From assembly GCF_026745355.1 (NCBI RefSeq), contig NC_079202.1, positions 30,509,240-30,573,239 on the forward strand: DNA of 64,000 bases, in the 5' to 3' direction. Below are positions 57,126-64,000 of the stretch, one piece after another; the stretch's first letter is position 1, and every line of letters begins with the position of its first letter. This DNA comes from Beta vulgaris subsp. vulgaris (Eukaryota; Streptophyta; Magnoliopsida; Caryophyllales; Amaranthaceae). Under the pieces are notes generated by a model, which did not search any database, was not told the DNA's origin, and worked only from the letters and a program-made list of their open reading frames with translations. The position numbers and the translations under genes are program-made.

Positions 57126-58254
57126 ACAAATTTTCTCTGTGTTGTTCTTTAGGTAATTCTGCATACATTTATGTTCTCTATGTAGGATTTTATTAATTCA
57201 AGTTTTGATCTGCTATTTTAACTTGAATAAAGATGTTCGTTAAGTATCGATTTACCATAAAATTATAACTAAAATGATTAATGAAGTACGAATATAACTT
57301 CAAATAAGAGAGGGTAAATTCCATAATTTACAAAGAAAAATAAGATTGGAAAAATTTGATAGAATAGAGAGGTTGGAAAAAAATGTAGATTACTATTTAT
57401 GGGTATTTTTATAAGATTGAGAAGAAAACAAATCTATTACTATTCAAACAAATTGGAGTAAAGGATGTGAATTAGATGAGTGAGAATGACTTTCACTCTC
57501 GAGCCCAGCGTTCTCTGTTTTCTTAGCCACTTGTTTATTTGTTCACCTCGTCATCTTCTTTCTTATTCTGGCTCTCTCCTGCCACATTTTTTATAGCCCC
57601 TATAATTTATTTGTTCCTCTACTTTTGTTGATGTAATTTTGAAATGTGACTTTCTTTTTGTATGTAAGCTAGTGTTTGATCCTCCATAATGAATATCACT
57701 TATTAGTTAATTTGATACAATGTCGTGGGTCGTGGAAGGAGATGATGGAGTAAGTTATGCATGTAATAATACAGTTTAGAAGGGTAGTTAGTACAAAGAT
57801 GAGATTTTTATCGGAATCAAATGTGTATCTAATTAGGTGCAAGTAATATAATGTGATTATACTTTTGCTATAAAATATATGGCAGGAGATTTTTGTTTGC
57901 ACAATGATTTTTGTTTTTTGGACTAAACTGTTTTATTTTAAATTTTTATTATTTTAGGATGATGAAAAGGATTTGTTATTGCAGAAGAGAAACACGGAGC
58001 TATTTGGACATCTTTGTGAACAAAATATCAATCGTTTGAATCATTCAGGATCCTTTTCTCTGAATAGTTATCCAGGGTTGTCGGATTGTATACAATAAGT
58101 TAGGAATATAGTTGCAAATTTGCAATTACGTCCTACGACTCATGGTGCTTGATTTTATAAAGGTTGATGCTAAGTACTCTAAACATGTGTAATTATTTTT
58201 AGTTTGGGGTTAGTTTTTTGTAATAGGGGACGATTTTATTGAATGTAGGGGTTT

Positions 58255-58510
58255 TTATTTTACGAATGCTAAGGGTTACTTTTTGTTATGATAAGGGGTT
58301 ATTTTTTGTAATGATAAGGGGTTACTTTTACTAAAACTAGGGATTACTTTTTGTAATACTTAGGGGTTACTTATTCTGAAACTATGGGCTACTTTTTGTG
58401 ATGGTAAGGGTTTACTTTTATTGAAACTATGAGTTTGTTTTCTAAACTAGGGGTTACTTTTTATAATGATAATGGGTCACTTTTATGGTTATGAATGGTT
58501 ACTTATTCTG
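58255..58510 (+). repeat. GGGGTTACTTTT-type minisatellite, array 3 (opposite orientation)
   Basis: Units like AAGGGGTTACTTTTTGTAATG, with weaker copies on to 58990. Opposite orientation to arrays 1 and 2. 58990-59387 has no gene or repeat I could support. Confidence 0.85.
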
Positions 58511-60394
58511 AATTTATGAACATGATTTTGAAATACGATATTTGCTAGGAATGATTAGTTTTGTTTAGCTAGTCAAGTATTTTCTTTGAATAATTTTGAA
58601 GCATTTTAATCTTAAAGACTAACATTGGCCGTCGTGTTAGCCTAGCTCATGACAAGTTGTAGATGCTAGTTTAATTTTTGAAAGATGATACTATTACTAT
58701 AGTATCATAAATAATAATAATTGAAGTATTACATTTTAGGTGATAATGATACTATGACAAGTTGTAGATGCTACTTCTTAGGTGTTACTCATTGTAATTT
58801 AAAAAGCATTACATTTGTATAATTTAGGTGCTAGTTTTTGTTTAATAATATTTGGAGGTTACTGATAATTAAAGGGGTTATTTTCTAATCATCGTCTAAA
58901 TACAAAAACTAATGTTAAAAATTATTTTATAATAACATAGTAGTAACTTTGCTATAATATAGAGGGTAATTTTTTATACACCTACTGGAGAAAAAATGCT
59001 TTCCCGTGGAGATTTTAAGGGTGCTTCCCTAATAAAATTACACTTAAATTCATTCCCATTACCGCAATTTATTAACGACTATCAAACGGGCCGTTAATGT
59101 TTTCTAGGGGTTAGAGTTAGTGGTTTCTTAAGTTGCATTTTGTTGTTTAATATAATAAGCCCAATGAATTCCTTTCTGGCATCTTAGTTTGCTGACCTTC
59201 ATTTCTGTTTCTTCTCTACCACTTGCGTGAAGTTTACCCAGATGACCTCCATTTTTCTCTCTCCTAAAATGCTTCTTTTTTTTGTTTTTTTCCCTCTAAT
59301 TTTCTTTGTTTTTGCTTCATTTGCATGTTTCTTCTTCAAATTTCTTTTTAGATTGCTCTTCACTTAATTACTTTTAGCTCAATAAGCATGCCTAAAATCA
59401 AAAATTTCACTCGTGGTGGTCCAAAAGGATCTACAATTGTCCGAAATTCAGCATGTAGTAGTTTCTTGTCTTGATGTTCAAATTTTATGTATCTTCGTTT
59501 ATTTTTTACTTTTTTTTTTAATTTTCTGTATTTTCAGCAATATGTGATTACTCATGCATGCAAATTTAGTTGTGCTATTTTTATTGTATTTATGCAATGT
59601 TTAATATATGATTCGTTTATTTGAATTATTTTATTAAATTCTGATTTTTATCTTGTAATTTGCCTATTTAGATTATTTTTCCTAATTGTATTTTGTAACT
59701 TCTGGATATATCTATATGTAACCTATAATGTATACTTGTGCTGTTTTTATAGAATGGAAGAAAGGTCTTGCGTGTCCGACACGCGAAGATGATAATGAGG
59801 AACTTATAGGTTCAAGTAATATTGTCAAGGATGTTGAAGATCATCACAATAAAAGTGATGATGATGAAGATATCGAGAATAAAGGAGTATAAGATACTCA
59901 TAAAATTATGTGTAATGAAGTTCTTTCAGAGATTCAACCTCTCTCAAAGACTGAATTACCTAATGTTAATTGTACACATGAAGAATATCAAGTTGGGAGG
60001 ATTGAGATTTATGAAAATGCGCAACCTGTTGTTGCTATCATTTATGGAAAAGATTTTAAAAAGTATGCAAAGTGATCTATTGGCCAAACAGAGAAACATA
60101 ACTTTGATGACGATGTTGAACAGAGTGTTGGTATTATTTTGGAGAAAATGAAGAAAAAAGTTGTAGCAAAAAAGAAAACTACAAATACTCAAGAGTGCAC
60201 AATTGAAGCTACTGAAGTTGTAAAACCTTCAAGGAGACATATAGGGAGCCAAGCTACTGGTATTTCAGTCTCTAGTTCAAAGGCTATGAAGGCCAAAGAG
60301 GAAATTGCTCAAGAATTATGTGTTATGTATGTGATATTTCATGTTTCTTTTTCAGTTGTGAGTTATATTTGCTTTCTATAGTTCATTACTATTA

Positions 60395-60655
60395 GTTGCT
60401 ACATACGGGGTTACTTTTGGTCATACCCGTGGTTACTTTACTAATTCAAGTGGTACTTTTGCTGATACCAGGGTTACTTTACTGATTTGAGTGGTTACTT
60501 TTGCTGATACCAGGGGTTACTTTACTGATTTAAGTGGTTACTTTTGCTGATACCAGGGGTTACTTTACTGATTTAAGTGGTTACTTTTGCTAATACTAGG
60601 GGTTACTTTACTGATTTAAGCAGTTACTTTTGCTGATACCAGGGGTTACTTTAAT
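60395..60655 (+). repeat. GGGGTTACTTT minisatellite, 43-bp unit (copy B)
   Basis: About five copies of a 43-bp unit with GGGGTTACTTTACTGATTTA, then GTGGTTACTTTTGCTGATAC, close to identical. Regular, unlike the other arrays. Confidence 0.92.
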
Positions 60656-61827
60656 TCATTCTTTTCTTTTTGTTCTTTAATTGTGTTTTGAATATCTTTT
60701 TATTTTGAATACAGTATTCCGCTGATAACACACTTGTAAGATGTCGTCCAGCAAGTCTCCTTGAGTTGTTCAAGAAGCTTACTAATGAGTAGAAGAAAGC
60801 CATAGGAGATAGTGGATTTGCTAGCTTATTTGATATTCAATTGTGGGAGTTTCATAAAGATATGATACGCTGGTTATGTAGGAATTTTCGGCCTAAAAGT
60901 TGGGTAATAATGATTGGCAAAAATCAGGTTCAGTTACAATGCGCTGATGTGCATGATGTATTTGGCATTCCAATGGGATATATGCGGATTCTGATCTGTG
61001 GAAATAAAGATGAATTGAACACTAAAATATATTGGAAGGAGAGTTTTGGAGATGCGAGTGGTGGGCATGTTACTGCTAAATATTTAGCTTTCCTTATTTG
61101 TAATGTTGAGAATTTGAAGAAAGGGGATGATGACTTCAAAAGATGTTTTGTAATGTATTGTATGATTACACTCTTGACACCAACTTTGAATAAACAAGCA
61201 GATTGGAAGTTTCTTAAGACTTTGGAAGATGTTAATAAGATTAAAGATTTTGATTGGTGTACTTATGTGTTGGAAGATTTGGGACGATCTATAATGAAGT
61301 ATGATGACAGTAAGAAGTATATTGGTGGTTGTGTCTTGTTACTTCAAATCTGTTACTTACATAGGCTCAAGTTTAGAGGAATTTCTTGTCCAAAGTCACT
61401 GCCTCTTATTCAGCACTAGAACAGTGAGAAACTGAAGAAAAGAATTGATAATGAGGGTGGTGAATATGGAGTTGGTCTATTGGATAAAGGTTATCCTATT
61501 TATATTCATAGAGTGAACAAATAGGGAATAGAACAAGATAACATAGAGGAAGGAAGACTTGAGGTTGAACAAAAGAAAGACAAAGACAAAACAAAACAAC
61601 AACAACCTTCTCATGATAATGAACAACTTCATGAACTATGACAAAATCAACAACATGAAGTAAAAGAAATGATCCAGGAAGAAAATCTCTCAATTGATTC
61701 ATCTGGGAAATAGAAGGAAAATGTAACTCAAGTTTGTGGTGGTCATCGCTCTATCACTTTTAACTTACCTGAGGGAATTCAATCCAATGAAGAAATTCAT
61801 GCAATAGCAAAGAATGTAAGTTGATTT

Positions 61828-62213
61828 AGCATTATGCTAAGGTGTTATTTTTAGTGTAACAAGGGGTTACTTTTAGTAATGGTTAGGGGGTACTTTTATC
61901 AAACTAGAGATTACTTTTTCTAATACTAAGGGATTACTTTTGCTAAAAGTAGGGGTTACTTTTTTTAAGGTTAAGGGGTTAGTTTTAAGTTTAGGAGTTA
62001 CCTATAGTAATGTTAAGAGGTTACTTTTATGGTTACTTTTTTTGGTCATAATGGTTATGTATGACTATTGTTGGTAGCTTCTATTTATATAATTATAAAG
62101 TCTTTTCATTAAGGTTATTTATACTCATAATAGGGGCTACTTTTATTGAATCTAAGGGTCTTTTGTTCAAATGCTAAGGTACTAGTTTTACTGTAACCAG
62201 GGGTTACTTTTTA
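61828..62213 (+). repeat. GGGGTTACTTTT-type minisatellite (copy B), left of MULE
   Basis: Irregular units in the intron after 61815. It continues at 63361-63510 beyond the inserted element. Confidence 0.85.
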
Positions 62214-63360
62214 GGGAAATTCTATATGGTGACCCTCAACTTTTTTAAATTCTATTTGGTAGACAATTTTTATCTTTCCTCTATTTGGTAACCCTCTACT
62301 CTATTTTTTTAATTTTATTCAACCTTATTGCATTTTAAAATCATTTTTTAATTTAAAAACTGATTTTTCAATTACAAAAAACTGATTTTAAAATTTTTAA
62401 AAAAATCCAAATCCTCCCCCACCATTACCACCCATCTCACCCTCCTTTCCCCTCCCTTAGCCTCTGACCACAACAAATTCCGGCGACCCCTCCCCTTCCC
62501 TTCTCCATTTTCGGCGCCCCATCCCTGTATCCGGCACCCCCTCCCCTTCCCTTCTCCATTTCCGACACCTCCTCCCTTTCCCTTCTCCATTTTCGGCGAC
62601 CCCTCCTCTTCCCTTCTCCATTTTCGGAGCCCCAGCCCTGTTTCCGGTGCCCCTCCCCTTCCTTCTCCATTTCCGGTTCCCCTTTCCCTGTTTCCGGCGC
62701 CCCCTCCCTTCCCTTCTCATTTCTGACCTCGGCCACGCCAACTCCCTACCCCGTCCTCAATTTCGACCCCCTCCCCAACTCCCTACTCCATTTCCGCTTT
62801 TCCTGTAGGTTAAGGTTCCAGGGAATCGGTTTCATCGAGGTGGTTTTGCAGGAGTAGGGAAAGAGAGTGGATTCTGGGAGGGGGTTATTTTCGATAAGGG
62901 AGGAGGTCGGAAATGGAGAAGGGAAGGGGAGAGGGTGCCGGAATCAGGAGAGAGGGGCCGAAAATGGAGAAGGGAAGAGGAGGGGACGCCGGAAACATGG
63001 AGGGGGCCGGAAATGGAGAAGGGAAAGGGAGGGGTCGCCGGAAACATGGAGGGGGGCCGGAAATGGAGAAGGGAAGGGTAGGGGTGGCCTCTATTTGCGG
63101 TGGTCACAGGGTAAGGGAGGGGAAAGGAGGGTGGGATGGGTGGTAATGGTGGGGGAGGATTTGTTTTTTTTAAAAAAAATTTCAAAATCAGTTTTTTGTA
63201 ATTAAAAAAATCAGTTTTTAAATTTAAAAATGATTTTAAAATACAATAAGGTTAAATAAAATTAAAAAAATAGAGTAGAGGGTTACCAAATAGAGGAAAG
63301 ATAAAAATTGTCTACCAAATAGAATTTAAAAAAATTGAGGGTCACCATATAGAATTTCCC
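62214..63360. mobile_element. Mutator-like foldback element with 9-bp TSD (1147 bp)
   Basis: Inverted arms of about 270 bp begin GGGAAATTCTATATGGTGAC at both ends. TSD TACTTTTTA at 62205-62213 and 63361-63369. No transposase. The centre holds two mirrored minisatellites of 30-40 bp units (TTCCGGCGCCCCCTCCCC type at 62460-62730 and its complement at 62890-63110). Confidence 0.93.
62460..63110. repeat. Mirrored GC-rich minisatellites in the MULE centre
   Basis: Units of GGAAATGGAGAAGGGAAGGG with GCCGG, running as the complement on the left and direct on the right. Four overlapping long frames per strand come from this repeat, not from genes. Confidence 0.88.
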
Positions 63361-63510
63361 TACTTTTTACAATGGTTAGGGGGGTATTTTTTTTTATTGA
63401 AACTAGATAATACTTTTTGTAACTCTAAGGTGTTACTTTTCCTGATATTAGGAGTTACTTTTACTAAAACTAGGGGGTTACTTAAATGGTTAGGAGTGGT
63501 TACTTTTTCC
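63361..63510 (+). repeat. GGGGTTACTTT-type minisatellite (copy B), right of MULE
   Basis: Continuation of the array broken by the MULE. Confidence 0.82.
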
Positions 63511-64000
63511 TTAGCCAAGTATTTTCTTGTTGACATGTTATTATTAATGTACTTTATTACTATATGTATTATTTATTTTACTTTCAGGATGCTGAGAAGA
63601 ATTGTTGAAGATAAATATGAAGCTTTTTTCACATGTTTGTGAATAGAACATAGATTCAATGATGGGTGATGGTGATACATCAGAGTACAATAGAAATGCT
63701 TCAAAGAAGCTTTTTTCTGAAGTCAAAGAATTTGAGGTGAATGCTTCAAAGAATTGTGTGTCTGATGGAGTAGAAGATGATCATCAAACTTCAAAGATGT
63801 TGGAAAAGCGAATATCTCCAACCCTATCTCAGTATAATCCAATCAACTTGGTCAGCCTTTTGGGATCACATTGATCGTATTTCTAGGGATTACTTGGAGG
63901 CTAAAAAGCTGGAACAAAGTATGCCTTCATTTGGACTGTTTCGTAGTGGTGATCCAAATTTCAGCTCCCCTCCACGTCTTAATATTCCAATTGATGAGGT

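Larger units (their letters stand above)
53039..58151 (+). pseudogene. Decayed plant-specific gene, copy A (family uncertain, Ulp1-associated domain type)
   Basis: Exon 1 (53039-53131) starts MAKVNTTARRRPSDGG, repeats GPSDGGR, and ends at GTAATT. Exon 2-like sequence at 53991-54330 encodes EGNTGDESVGKD-type repeats, then a basic RRPTRSKKN, GPLRTCNSQSIGEAEEEYNP and KRRRV, a possible nuclear signal. A block at 55720-56143 has GGCVLLL, then stops at TAG and TAA, LPLIQHW, KLKERI, an acidic HEHEDGENDEN and a donor GTAAGT. A last block starts at 57958 after TTTTAG (DDEKDLLLQKRN) and stops at TAA and TGA. The blocks from 55720 match copy B. The N-terminal part of the conserved domain is missing, its place taken by a tandem array. 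Function unknown. Confidence 0.6.
59388..64000 (+). pseudogene. Decayed plant-specific gene, copy B (runs off the window)
   Basis: Exon 1 starts at 59388 (MPKIKNFTRGGPKGS), akin to copy A. Exon 2 from 59754 (EWKKGLACPTREDDNEEL) has TAA near 59890 and TGA near 60074. Exon 3 from 60715 holds the main domain: LLELFKKLTNE, TAG, KKAIGDSGFASLF, then VHDVFGIPMG, FKRCFVMYCMITLLTP, DFDWCTYVLEDLGRSI, YIGGCVLLLQICYLHRLKF and LPLIQH, followed by TAG where copy A has TGG. More stops (61522, 61639, 61711) precede donor GTAAGT at 61816. The next exon starts at 63588 and coding-like sequence continues to the edge. Domain order resembles proteins in which this region precedes a Ulp1-type cysteine protease; no protease is visible here. 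That assignment is from memory and weak. Confidence 0.6.

Noticed and set aside
62372..63205. Six overlapping frames of 70-120 codons on both strands
   Set aside because: Products of the GC-rich mirrored minisatellite in the MULE centre.

Overview
This window is plant nuclear DNA, from a eudicot. The evidence is a complete spliced SERK-type LRR receptor kinase gene with GT-AG introns, tRNA-primed Ty1-copia and Ty3-gypsy retrotransposons, an L1-type LINE with an RNase H domain, and CACTA, hAT, Mutator, Stowaway and Tourist elements. Caryophyllales/Amaranthaceae is a guess from the style of the repeats, not shown by the sequence. No bacterial features, rRNA, tRNA genes or CRISPR arrays were seen.

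Left third (1-30783): a stack of nested retrotransposons. From left to right it holds a degraded SIRE/Maximus-like copia (1-5827), a gypsy-like LTR on the minus strand (about 5828-8689) split by a small non-autonomous LTR element (6339-7629, TSD ATTCT), a 5'-truncated copia (8690 to about 11434), an Ogre/Tat-like gypsy element on the minus strand (11934-19571, TSD CTAAT), and a 9-kb copia (21761-30783, TSD CTAGA). The last carries a CACTA-type transposon (24249-27509, TSD TAA) in its integrase region. Between these elements lie exons of a GSK3/SHAGGY-like kinase relic. The Ogre-like element sits inside one of its exons. The CACTA element carries what looks like the first exon of a GPI-transamidase PIG-T gene.

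Middle (30784-39419): non-coding DNA with a ~20-bp tandem repeat, a Tourist-like MITE, a 5'-truncated LINE with a 14-bp target duplication, a Mutator-like foldback element (9-bp TSD) with an hAT element (8-bp TSD) in one arm, and an hAT-like MITE.

39420-52090: the one gene in the window that looks intact, a SERK1/2-type co-receptor kinase on the minus strand. Its 11 coding exons give 620 codons plus stop. The intron between coding exons 4 and 5 is 5.5 kb and holds a Mutator-type MITE, a possible Helitron end and a recent gag-only LTR element (TR-GAG type, LTRs differing at 4 of 307 positions).

53039-64000: two related decayed genes on the plus strand. They belong to a plant protein family I cannot name with certainty; it resembles the domain found next to Ulp1-type proteases. 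Their non-coding intervals are filled with a minisatellite built on GGGGTTACTTT, present in both orientations. In the first copy the array takes the place of most of the conserved domain. A second Mutator foldback element (62214-63360, 9-bp TSD) sits inside this satellite, and the second copy runs off the right edge.
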